The notes beneath the pieces were generated by a model. That model was not told where the DNA came from. It ran no database searches and saw only the letters and a list, made by a program, of their open reading frames with translations. 64,000 nucleotides of DNA from Diphasiastrum complanatum (taxonomy: Eukaryota > Streptophyta > Lycopodiopsida > Lycopodiales > Lycopodiaceae): NCBI GenBank assembly GCA_029204225.1, contig CM055095.1:72948753-73012752 (forward strand), read 5' to 3'. The position numbers were made by a program, and so were the translations under genes. Shown here one piece after another: positions 55,025 to 64,000 of the stretch (positions are counted from its first letter, which is position 1; every line of letters starts with the position of its first letter).

Positions 55025-55580
55025 TTAAAGTACATTTTCTAAGAAATCTTCACTGATGCCTCTCAATTCAGAACTTGATATATTCTCAACACTCTTGTTT
55101 TCAGCTGATGAAGTGGAAGACCTGTCTTCTTCATCAGAGTCGACTAACATGTCTTCCTCAGAATCCGCATCTAATGTTGACAAAAGAGCTTGTAAATCAG
55201 CCTTTCTCTGTTGATGACGAGTGGAGAATGATGGATTTTCAAGTAATCCAAGTCGTTCTTTCAATATAGATATTGTTGACTTTCGTAGATGATTGGTCAT
55301 TGTTAATTTAAAATTAAATGCCAAGACATCTACATCCTGTACATTCAAATCGTCGACTCTTGGTTGATTTTTTGACAATCTCTTTCCCTTGCCCTTTGGA
55401 TCTACTTGCAACATTTTGAGTTCGTACCTTCCTAAAAAAACATTCGTTGAAGTGGTGTGCAACCAATGGACACGTAGTACTTTTGTTTGATTGCTATTTT
55501 GAATAAAACTAAGTACTGAATCAACTTGTGCTAAAAGCACTATGTGCTCAAGAGACAGGCCTACCTTTTGATTCGAAAAA
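55025..55580 (-). CDS. Acidic-tailed unknown protein, copy 2
   Basis: Open for 171 codons from 55540, with in-phase sequence upstream (VGLSLEHIVLLAQVDSVLSF) to an AG acceptor-like site near 55563, so the true start is probably in another exon. The first ~55 residues (HIVLLAQVDS, TKVLRVHWLHTTSTNVFLGR, YELKML) look like a small beta-rich module in which a value-W-value strand pattern recalls Tudor/BAH-like reader domains. That is only a guess. A basic stretch (PKGKGKRLSKNQPR) follows, then a helical region, then a Ser/Asp/Glu tail (DADSEEDMLVDSDEED). It is divergent from the methyltransferase-like gene and conserved in both duplicates. Confidence 0.5.
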
Positions 55581-55599
55581 TCCTATGCAGAGTCTTAAA

Positions 55600-56931
55600 A
55601 AATACGATAATTTTTTTCAGCTTGCGTAGTGGCCAGATAATTTGTTTTGTTATGCTCGTCATGGAATGCTCTGGCCATAATATATGTTATAATCTTTTTC
55701 AATTATTTTTATTGGACTAAAATTTTGAACTCAATTTTAATTTTCCCTAAGTTCCTTATCAAATAAATTTTTTTTTTATTTCAGGTGTGGGCCCTTGTTG
55801 ATAAAATTTTTGAGAAATGAGAAACTTTTCAAATAAAAGGCCAACCTGCTCAAGGTGTCTCAAAGTCAAAAAAAAAATTGTGAGCACTCAAACTCTAAAG
55901 CCAATCTCCACATAAATGAGAATATCAGAGTGGAAGAACATGCAAGAAATTAGCTCTTCAGAGCTAATAATAAGTGTTCTTTCTAGAGTTGTCGATGGTC
56001 AACTTTCTCTAACAGAAATGAGAAAAGAATTTTAGAGGTAATAGTGATAATGTAAATATTTATATTTTTGTTACCTTGTGTAATGAAGTGATTTTCATAA
56101 TTTGGTTGAATTTTTAACAATTATATTTTTTAAATCCAAGCACAAATTATTTATGAAAGTTCAAGAAGCCCTTGGGATAGGGTTAATTTGTCAAGATTTC
56201 GATGAGTGCTAGAGGCTTTGTCCTTTGAACAACCGAAATGAATCTTTGAGTCCATTTCTGATTTTGTTTAGAAACATGGTATTTAGTTCACCCATGCTTA
56301 GCATAGGTGCTTATTAATTGTTTCTTTTCTATATTCTATGTCTCCTATGCTAAGCATAGCTTTTTCTTTATTTAATTTTTTTTTTGATAAGTCAAGTCTC
56401 CTATTCTATTTTATATTTTTCGTCTCCCATGCTAAGCATAGCTTTTTCCATTTCAGTCTCCGAAGACAAGAAAAACAAAGTCCTTCTAGAGCAATTCAAG
56501 AGACGTATTCTGAAGGGAAAAGCAGAAAAAAAGGACAGGGAGATATTGGCACGGAGTGAGACCATTGCGGAGGAGGATCCATTAGAGACCTACCTTCCCA
56601 AAAGTGTCGATGATCAACCATGCTTTTATTCGGTTGTGGAGGACGATTGTAGAGAAATTTCAAAATTTAAAAAAAAAAAAGATCTTATACACTCTGCATC
56701 GCCTATATACCATATGGATTTCAGATGAAATAAACGTTAAATGATAATTTTCCTTTCAAATTCACTAAAATCCATAGTTTTATGCAGGGCTTTCTTGAAG
56801 TCACAACTTCTCCAATTTGGAGAGCTGTTATTTTTCATTCTTCTTGGCAATCAGCATCAGTACAGAAAGCTCTACTAACTTTTTGTAATACGGGAATAGA
56901 GAATGTTGTGAGGTAAGTTTTTAAGTTTACT
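55600..56931 (+). pseudogene. N6/N4 DNA-methyltransferase-like gene, copy 2 (3' truncated)
   Basis: It parallels 50640-52000. The exon equivalent to 51536-51790 is intact here (56456 to about 56727: EDKKNKVLLEQFK, KAEKKDREILARSETIAEED, LIHSASPIYHMDF), whereas copy 1 has an extra base in it. SPIYH could be the remnant of catalytic motif IV ([D/N/S]PP[Y/W]) of beta-class methyltransferases, with the second Pro lost; this is tentative. Other exons have stops (for example in FEK-stop near 55.82 kb). It ends at the donor after NVVR (about 56914), and 18 bp into the intron the sequence changes to copia E, so the SAM-binding exon is missing. Confidence 0.55.
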
Positions 56932-57405
56932 CTTGATGATAAGACCAAGGAGGATCCATTTTCAAGAAGAGGTATTTTTGTTGGATATAGTGAGGTGAGT
57001 AAAGCCTACAAGGTTTACATTCCTTCTACTAACAAAGTGATTGTTGGTAGAGATGTCATTTTTTATGAGGGAAAAATTCCAAAGGTGTCTTAAAGCATGA
57101 TTGATGGTAAAGTAGATGGTTCTAACATTATTGATGTTGATGAGAAGGATCCTTCCTTGGATGGTGGTGATGATGGACCTTCATCAAGTCACAAGCCAAG
57201 GAGAACATCAAGAGAAAGACAAGTACCTTCAAGGCTCACATATGATCAAAAGGGTAAGCAAGTAGTTTCTGGAAATTATGTTGCTTTCCTAACCTCTTTG
57301 GATGAGCCTACAAGTGTAGATCAAGCAAGGAAAGAAGAGGAGTGGATCCAACCAATGGATCTTGAGTATCGATCTCTTATGAAGAATGGAACATCTTTTG
57401 GAGGA
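56932..57405 (+). pseudogene. pol: Copia-E integrase tail and RT start
   Basis: Enters as LDDKTKEDPFSRRGIFVGYS, continues EVSKAYKVYIPSTNKVIVGR and DVIFYEG, a TAA, then the acidic IN-RT spacer with RRTSRERQVPSRLTYDQKGK. The RT beginning DEPTSVDQARKEEEWIQPMD, LEYRSLMKNGT follows. The next residue would be the conserved Trp of NxTW, but here the frame passes without a break into an unrelated accessory sequence. Confidence 0.9.
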
Positions 57406-58477
57406 TCTTCTTGTGTACATGGAGCTATGCAAGTGGATGGATGTTATCTTGCTGTAAAATCAAGTAATGGATCTGGAAAAAAAAATTTGTTCAATGACTT
57501 TGATAATCAAGTTCAAGATCAAGAAATTGATCTCAAAGCACTTCAACTAGTCAAAAGGGAAGTTGGCAATTTGGAGCTAGTCAAGAGCATCAAAGGAGAG
57601 GTAATTGGAAAAAGTGTTATGGATCTGTTTTTACAACATATTGAAGACTTAAGTAAGGTCAAAGGAGCAGCAAGGAAGTGTTGTTCAAGTTTACTTTACT
57701 TGTTCTATCTCATGTTTGAGCAATTTCATGTGGATGTGTGCAAATTGTCAAGATATGGTAAAACTAGCTACATTGGTGAGCATTGTTTTGATGTTGGATT
57801 TGTACTAGCATTCTTGGCTGATTTTGCTGATGGAAATGAAGCTATTGGAGGTTCATTATGTCACTCATCCATGGCTAAGTTCTCAAGTGTTGAGCTACTT
57901 GGTGCCAATACTTGGAGATTGTCAAATTTTTGGTGAATTCATGGTCATTTTCTTGTGTCAAGTAGATCTTGAAGATGGACTAGTGCAAACTACTTGGTTT
58001 ATGGAGTCATGTGGTGCTGGATTTGCATCATCTATGTACTCACCTACTCATGGATTTCCAAGGTTTGATGGTTTCTTGTGGCAAGATGAAGATGGAGGCT
58101 CATTCATGGAGTATCATGGTGGATACAAGGCAACAAAGGACAAAGGAGGAGAGGACATGCAAGCAAAAGTTTATCACTCACATTTATTGTTTGTTTGCTG
58201 TATTTTTCCAGAGAGTTTAGAGTTGGAAGCATGGTGGAATCATTTCATTTACATTCTATTTGATTCTTCATGTTCTAGTCACATTTTTACATGTAAAATT
58301 GATGTAAGAAATAGTGAAGCATACCAAGTGGACACTATTCTCTATATCAATTATGGTTGTTTCTATTTTGAGCATTACATGATCATTGAAAGGAGATCTA
58401 TTCTTAGTAAGAAGATCATTCTTATGATGGATCAAAGTTCCATTGGCAAAAACTATGCTAGGAGCATTGGAAGCTAG
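57406..58477 (+). CDS. Accessory module X replacing RT in copia E
   Basis: I do not recognise a domain. The frame continuing from RT (57097-57936) reads SFGGSSCVHGAMQVDGCYL, then LVKSIKGEVIGKSVMDLFLQ and GAARKCCSSLLYLFYLMFEQ. An overlapping frame (57824-58477) reads DLEDGLVQTTWFMESCGAGF, SSMYSPTHGFPRF, CKIDVRNSEAYQVDTILYIN and IIERRSILSKKIILMMDQSS. All these blocks have close matches in the two minus-strand ORFs of the TR-GAG element, although two of them occur in a different order there. The module exactly occupies the place of the RT palm and ends just before KRVLRYI, the RT-RNase H connection. Function unknown; it may be a coding cargo shared among non-autonomous copia elements. Confidence 0.65.
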
Positions 58478-59031
58478 GAAAGCGAGTTTTGAGGTACATC
58501 ATTGGAACTCGAGATTTTGGCATATTGTATGAGGGATCATCACCTAATCTTTTTGGATTTTCAGATTCGGACTATGCTGGAGATATAATGGATAGGAAAT
58601 CCATTAGTTCTTAGGTGATGGAGCTATATCATGGATGTCAAAGAAACAAGCCACTATCTCATTGTCATCTAGTGAGACCGAGTACAAAGCTCCTACACAT
58701 TGCACAAAGGAGATGGTATGGATCAAAAGGATGATCAAGGATCTTCACTTGCTGGATTTTTCAGAGAGCCCAATCATCTTTTGTGACAATCAATCAGCCC
58801 AAAGAATGGCATCCAATCCTATCTTTCATGCTAGGAGCAAGCATATTGAGATACAATATCACTTTGTGAGGGAGCAAGTCATTGCAAAGGAGGTGGAGCT
58901 TCAACATGTGTCTTCAAGGGAATGTGTAGCTGATATCTTCACCAAAGGATTGGGAAAAGACTTGTTCATGAAGCATAGGACTTCACTTGGAGTATTATCA
59001 AAGTCTATGCTAAAACTAGTTGAAGAGGGAG
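58478..59031 (+). pseudogene. pol: Copia-E RNase H
   Basis: Reads GKRVLRYIIGTRDFGILYEG, GFSDSDYAGDIMDRKSISS, then a TAG and a shift, then MSKKQATISLSSSETEYKAP, the copia RNase H box. It continues FCDNQSAQRMASNPIFHARS, KHIEIQYHFVREQV and the terminal CVADIFTKGLGKDLFMKHR. A polypurine tract identical to that of the TR-GAG element precedes the 3' LTR. Confidence 0.92.
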
Positions 59032-59679
59032 TGTGAAAGATTCAACTAGTTTCATCACATTTTGCAATATTTCCATACTTGGCATATTGAGGCCAAAACT
59101 TGTTTTAGACTTAGAGGTTGACTTTTCAAAGTTTATTAGTCTAAATTTCATTTAAATAAACATTTTTTGAAAGTGTGGGGAAGAATGCGAGTTTGAGTAG
59201 ATTCAATTTGAATAAGTTGGGTACATTGAATCTAGACCCAAAATTGGTAGGGTTAGCATTTTGGTGGGAAAGCCAAGTGGCCAAATAGGGTTTGGACCTG
59301 TTATAAAAGGATGTAACTCATGGAGAGAGTCATCTTCTCTCTTCTCTATCTCATTTCATGCTTATACATGGTTCTCTTGGGTTCTACTATCCATTGGTGC
59401 ACTATCTTGGTGATTGCTTGCAATTCTATGTGTAGAATGATCTATATTTGCTATTTTTGGATCCACACGTGTGAAATACAGTAGCTTGCTGATTTTGTAC
59501 GGACAGCAACAGTACATAATCATTTCATTCAAGTTTGATCAAGTTCTATTATTGTTTGCATCTCAAATTGTGTATAGATGCTGATTTTCTTCTACATTGG
59601 TGAAATTGGTAGTGTATTTCTCATTCTAACCAAAGATCATTCAAGTAGATTGGATCTTAAGGATCTGAAATCTTTCACA
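59032..59679 (+). repeat. 3' LTR of copia E
   Basis: 648 bp from TGTGAAAGATTCAAC to CTGAAATCTTTCACA. The ends are inverted (TGTGAAAGAT/ATCTTTCACA). The length and ends resemble the TR-GAG LTR, and both carry a CACACGTGTGAA motif (here 59464-59475). It is inserted in the reading frame of the element to its right. Confidence 0.88.
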
Positions 59680-60694
59680 TGAGCCACATGGACTCAACCA
59701 TATTTCTTGAGTTTCTTTTTGGAATCACAATTTGAGAAGGTCTCTCCTCCTCAATCCTTGGCACACTTGAACCTTGAGAAGGATTCTCCCCTTCAATCCT
59801 TGGCACATTTGAACCTTGAGATGACTCCTTAAGATCCTCTTCATGGTGCTCCTTTTTTATGGAAATCCGAGACCTCCATGTCTCATAATGATCACAACAA
59901 GTATGACCATTCAATATGCACTTCCTATGATTATCAAGATTACTTATGCTAGAAACATAAGTCCAAAAATCACCACAACTTGGCATGATTTTTTCAATAT
60001 TGAAATCAAAAGGTATATCCATCTCAATAAGGCTAACTACTTGCTTATGGATATAAGTGTCCACTTTGGATGCTTCACTTATTCTCATAAGAAGTTTACA
60101 ACTTGTCTTTAAGATTGAAAACTTACAATTTTCATCTTTATGAATGAACACATCATTCATGATCTTATTGAAACCAAAAGATCCCACATTATGAAGATAT
60201 TTCCATTTCCTTGACTTCATAAATAATGTAAGCTTACAAGGAAAACATATTTTGCTATCTTTTAAGGCATCACACTCAACTAGTATTGCCTTAATCCACC
60301 TTTGAGATACAAAAATCTCTTCCAAGCAAAATGGTTCTTCGTAAGTTGACATGAGAGCATAAATGAAACTATTTTCATTTTGTGATTGCTCCTTATTATT
60401 GATTGATTTCTCTTGGATAATAACAATAAGTTTGAACTTGTCCAAAGTTCCAAGCAAAATACTTTCCAAGGACATAAAATAAATCCAAGTTACTTTCATA
60501 AAAGTGACATCTATCTTTGCATCTTGAACCAAACAATGCACTTCCAAATGAAAAATTTCAAAATATTTGACACGTGTTGTGATGGACTCTTGAAGACAAA
60601 TCTTGCAAGTCCTTGTGAGACTCCAAGCCTCATTCACCTTTCCACAAAGGAAACACCTTTCCTTGGACTTGTCCTTCTTGTATTTGCATTTCAA
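59675..60694 (-). CDS. Cys-rich accessory ORF of element H
   Basis: 339 codons of unknown function. Near the N-terminus is a cysteine cluster CFLCGKVNEAWSLTRTCKIC, possibly a zinc-binding site but not the CCHC gag knuckle. The middle has ISEASKVDTYIHKQVVSLIE, weakly like module X (NSEASYMDTIIYINYVVSYF). The C-terminus has a tandem 16-residue repeat (SQGSNVPRIEGENP, SQGSSVPRIEEERP; DNA near 59.75-59.83 kb) and then PKRNSRNMVESMWLM, resembling a copia IN-RT spacer. The frame runs into the copia-E LTR, which interrupts it. No gag, protease or integrase precedes it. Confidence 0.55.
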   Translation of the reverse strand: MKCKYKKDKSKERCFLCGKVNEAWSLTRTCKICLQESITTRVKYFEIFHLEVHCLVQDAKIDVTFMKVTWIYFMSLESILLGTLDKFKLIVIIQEKSINNKEQSQNENSFIYALMSTYEEPFCLEEIFVSQRWIKAILVECDALKDSKICFPCKLTLFMKSRKWKYLHNVGSFGFNKIMNDVFIHKDENCKFSILKTSCKLLMRISEASKVDTYIHKQVVSLIEMDIPFDFNIEKIMPSCGDFWTYVSSISNLDNHRKCILNGHTCCDHYETWRSRISIKKEHHEEDLKESSQGSNVPRIEGENPSQGSSVPRIEEERPSQIVIPKRNSRNMVESMWLM

Positions 60695-62130
60695 ACTTCA
60701 TCAAATCACAATAAAATCCAGATCTACTCTTTCTTTTGAAAATTGAAATGGATATAAAAAGATTTGACACCTAGATTTTCCTTTTCACTTGACTAGTTCT
60801 CTCAACACTTGAGATTCTTGAACAAAAGATGGGTTTTGTTTCAAACACATGAAAATCAAACTTAATCACTTCTTTTGGACTCACTCTTGACCCAAATAAT
60901 CTCACTCTTGAGATTTAGAACGAATTTAATTTGACTTGAAAACAAACTATACCACCAATTTTTTACAAAGCTTAAAAAATTAGACAACTAGAGATTCACA
61001 AAGATCTCAACCATGCATGAATACTCAAATATGGACTCCTCCTCATTTCAATGGGATCACAAATTGACCCTCACACTCTCACAAAGAAAGTTGAATAGAA
61101 CTAATTTGAGTTTCATACATACTATGTCAATTTTTGCTCAACAAATTGAATTCAATCACTCCTATTGGATTCCACCAATTACTCTACCTTTTAAGAATTG
61201 GAATGAAATTCAAAATCAAAAGTTGTGATTTTTCTCACTAAGATATTGTGCTTCAAAGAGCTAATGCCACTTAGAGAGATTTGATCACTTAGGAGAAGAC
61301 AAACTCTCCACCAATAACAACACAAAATGAGCTTCTAGATCTTGCCCACTACAAAGGAAGGAACTCTTAGAAAATTGGATCTCTCTCTACACATTTGCCA
61401 TAGACACCTTAATGACTCTTTTCAAACCTTACAATCACTCAAACAAATTGAGTAGGGTTGAACAATGTGACTTGGATCTCAATCTCTTTTCTAGAACTCT
61501 CAATTTAAGCCAATCTATGTCAAATTCTACAAAAGATTTGCATAGATGCTCTATATGCACTAGAAACTCTCAAAGGTTTCACTTGGAGGACAGATCCAAG
61601 GATGTTATCTAGCAAATTGATGCTTCTAAACTTGACTCTATCACTCTTGAACAAATCTAGAGTGATGCTACAATGGATTTCAACCTCTCACCTTGCATAT
61701 CACTCCTTAATCTATGATTTTTAGTAAAATCTCTCTCAACCTCAGCATGCACTCAAAAAATCAGAGATAATCAATTAATGCACCTAATTAAAGCTTCAAA
61801 TTTAATTTCTTGGCTGATCTAGTCCAAGAACTAATCAAGAAAAATTAGATTCTCTATAGAAAATGTCTGATTTCGCATCAAAAATCACTCAAATTGGGTA
61901 TGTGAGTCAAATTCTACAAATTTTTGAAATTTCTTAGTCAAAACTGGAGATGTATGGCCTAACACGTGTGAAAAGTGTTCCTACATCCCACAACAAGATC
62001 TGGACCAAAAATTTTGAGGATAGCTATCAAATCCAACTCGCTACACAAAATTTGACTAGTTTCCTAAAAATTGCTAATTTTGGCTTTGATTTGGATTAAC
62101 CCTATCAATTTCAACAAAACCTCTTGTACT
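60695..62130 (-). other. Long non-coding leader of element H
   Basis: About 1.4 kb between the primer site and the accessory ORF without any minus-strand frame. Gag is missing where it would be expected, so element H is a large derivative lacking gag. A CACGTGTGAAAAG motif lies near 61.96 kb. Confidence 0.5.
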
Positions 62131-62142
62131 GCTCTGATACCA
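62131..62142 (-). promoter_or_regulatory. Primer binding site (tRNA-iMet type)
   Basis: TGGTATCAGAGC on the minus strand directly adjoining the LTR of element H. Confidence 0.92.
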
Positions 62143-62976
62143 TGTGCAAAAAGTACAAAAAGGACCAAGAGTGGATCCTAATCTTATCCTCAAGAGGGAT
62201 TGGTTGTCAGATTACTTGATCTATCAATCTACTTGAGATTAAGATCAATCTAGATCAATTCTAGACACAAAATCCTAACAAGAACAATCATTAATTGAAG
62301 GTAGGTGTACTTTATGGTTTCACACGTTTGATTGAAGGTAGGAGTACGGAATCCAACCTGAAAATCAAGTACACATTGATAGAACCTCAAAACAATCAAA
62401 ACAAATGTAGACAAATGGAGAGAATCACTCAAAATTGCTTCCAAAACCAAGATTGGTGTCTCTCAATGATTATGGCCAAATGTGACTCTATATATACAAT
62501 AAGTGGGAGCTCGTGGTACTGATCATCCCTCTGATCCCACATGTGTGAAGGTGCTTTGTCATATGATGATTCATCATGCAAAATTGACACTTGGACAAAA
62601 CCTTCTATTGTGAGCACTTTTGGTCCATTTTCCTTCTATATGGAGATCTACTTGGAAATCTTCTAGAAGTCAAAATTCGCCTACTTCAGCTTATTCCACA
62701 CGTGTGAGTTGTCCTCTACACATGGGATATGACACCTAACCAAAGGATGTGGCTCATGAATCAATAGATTGATGCCATGTGTCATATGTCTAGAAAACTA
62801 GTTTTTGGCCATTTTAGCGACTAGAACTTGAATTAAATCATATGTACAACATATATGATTATGGTACATGACAAGTACACTAGTTTTACACGTGAGAACA
62901 GGCTCCACACATGTGTATTCATTTATATACAAGATTTTTGTCCTCTACCAAGCTTATTTTTGCATTTTTCACACAT
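62143..62976 (-). repeat. 5' LTR of element H
   Basis: About 834 bp from TGTGCAAAAAGTAC to GCATTTTTCACA on the plus strand. The outer boundary is inferred from the TGTG...CACA ends. It has CACACGTGTGAG at 62698-62709 and a TATATATA near 62.49 kb. The partner LTR is not in the window. Confidence 0.75.
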
Positions 62977-63595
62977 CTGTCACTCAAGCCGAGATCAAAA
63001 GGCGGCTCAACCCCACCATCATCACAACCGAGCAAGATCTCCAATGGACTCGGATACTATCCGAAATCGACTAACAACAACACATAGTGGATTAATCTAA
63101 TTTGCAATGTACAGATTACCCATTCTTTTAATTAGCTAGCCATCTATACAAATATCCATCAACTTATCAGTTGTAAGGTTACACAAGAATCGAACATTGA
63201 ACACTCAAAGGGTTGTATCAGTAATTGAACATCTAGAGCGCAATTGTTCTATCCTTTCTCTCTGCTACTACAGAGTATTGTCTTAGAAAGAACGTGACTC
63301 TATCTGCATTCAAACTGTTATCATTCATGACTAATTGATATTCGTTCCATAAATCTAAGTCGTGTATGTTCTGATTGAATGCTTATTTTATTCATGTTCA
63401 AATAGATTTATGCTTGCAGATAAATTATTCATAGATTAAACTATGCGTGTGACTGATAGCATAAGTCAAATTCATTATTATAATCAACTTTCCTAGACGC
63501 TTTTATGCTTCCTCCGAATTATAGGATGTTGTTACAGGTATAGAAGTAAAACTTGAAGACGACGACTCAAAGTGAAAATCGAAGGAAAATAAAGC
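62977..63595 (+). other. Spacer or leader before copia gag remnant
   Basis: No supported gene. The part from about 63.1 to 63.55 kb may be the LTR end or leader of the copia whose gag follows, but no primer site is evident. Confidence 0.4.
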
Positions 63596-64000
63596 CTTCG
63601 CACTTATTATCCTCAATATATCATATACACAGATTGGACACATAGCTGAAGCTAAAAGGTCAAGAGACGTTTGGGACATCTTGAACTCACTATATGACAT
63701 GAGGGACGTAACTACTAAGTTACATCTACGAGAAAATTCTTCACATTCAAGATGTCTACTAGTGATTCTCTTCAGAGTCACATTAGCCAGTTTAAGAGTC
63801 TCTTGCAATAGATGGCCACTGTCGGATCAGTCATAAACGATCAATACGCAATTATGACATTGCTTTCAAGCTTGCCCTCTACATCTGAGAACTAGGTAAT
63901 GATCATATCGAGACACTCAGATTTAACTCTTACTAGAGTTATCACTATGTTGCTGCAAGAAGACAATTGAAGAAGTCAAGACACTTCGTCTATTTCCTCC
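63596..64000 (+). pseudogene. gag: Copia gag remnant at window edge
   Basis: On the plus strand the frames read HIGHIAEAKRSRDVWDILNS, LYDMRDVTTKLHLREN, a shift, MSTSDSLQSHISQFKSLL, stop, then VINDQYAIMTLLSSLPSTSE, stop, and SDLTLTRVITMLLQEDN. This is the order of a UBN2-type copia gag. It is closest in style to copia F at 42.45-42.87 kb (SHINNFKSLIDQ, MTLLSILSKSYE). It continues beyond the window. Confidence 0.85.

Noticed and set aside
1-64000. CRISPR arrays, rRNA or tRNA genes
   Set aside because: No regularly spaced short repeats, and no rRNA or cloverleaf-like sequence was seen; the tRNA-like words are retroelement primer sites.

Overview
This window looks like transposon-saturated nuclear DNA from a land plant with a large genome. 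The evidence is many Ty1/copia fragments primed by initiator-Met tRNA (primer sites close to TGGTATCAGAGC), some Ty3/gypsy, a Helitron helicase scrap, short GT-AG introns, AT-rich intergenic DNA and many premature stops of the C-to-T type. I cannot name the species. I see no conserved single-copy housekeeping gene, rRNA, tRNA or CRISPR array.

Layout. 0-2.4 kb: AT-rich DNA with a long CT microsatellite. 2.4-4.4 kb: a decayed minus-strand copia pol. 4.6-11.9 kb: an unrecognised broken gene split by a gypsy element (6.4-11.2 kb), which is itself split by a copia fragment (7.5-9.7 kb). 11.9-17.1 kb: an orphan minus ORF, a degenerate 7-bp satellite, a solo LTR with perfect target duplication, and a minisatellite carrying a GC-rich palindrome in every unit. 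17.1-20.9 kb: gypsy gag joined to the 5' half of a minus-strand copia. 22.1-22.7 kb: Helitron helicase fragment. 22.75-26.76 kb: a gag-only copia-type element, broken into by another copia LTR at 26.765 kb.

27.8-39.2 kb is the most unusual part. It holds a small two-exon gene, a histone-H3-like gene, an unassigned minus-strand gene and a transposase-like minus-strand gene. The H3-like gene has an H3 tail start and an H3 core separated by a linker of nearly 300 residues rich in RS, Q and P. The group may be the cargo of a large DNA transposon. The H3-like gene was later split by a young, structurally complete TR-GAG retroelement (28,655-34,227; LTRs of 648 bp differing at one base by eye; 5-bp target duplication ATGCA). 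Copia fragments of one family flank the whole block.

40.4-64 kb: a nest of LTR repeats. It contains a complete but decayed copia (43,020-48,313) with a 5-bp target duplication and unusual LTR ends, and a large direct duplication (48.5-52.0 and 53.3-56.9 kb). Each duplicate couples a gypsy integrase tail to an intron-containing gene resembling a beta-class N6/N4 DNA methyltransferase, with an acidic-tailed ORF on the opposite strand. A copia follows (56.9-59.7 kb) whose reverse transcriptase has been replaced by the accessory coding module also found in the TR-GAG element. Next comes a related gag-less element and, at the right edge, a copia gag remnant.

The autonomous elements supply gag, protease, integrase and RT-RNase H in the usual copia order, but none here is intact. 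The non-autonomous gag elements would depend on pol supplied elsewhere. The H3-like, methyltransferase-like and transposase-like genes are chromatin or DNA-processing functions in a transposon setting. All coordinates, alignments and identity statements were made by eye.
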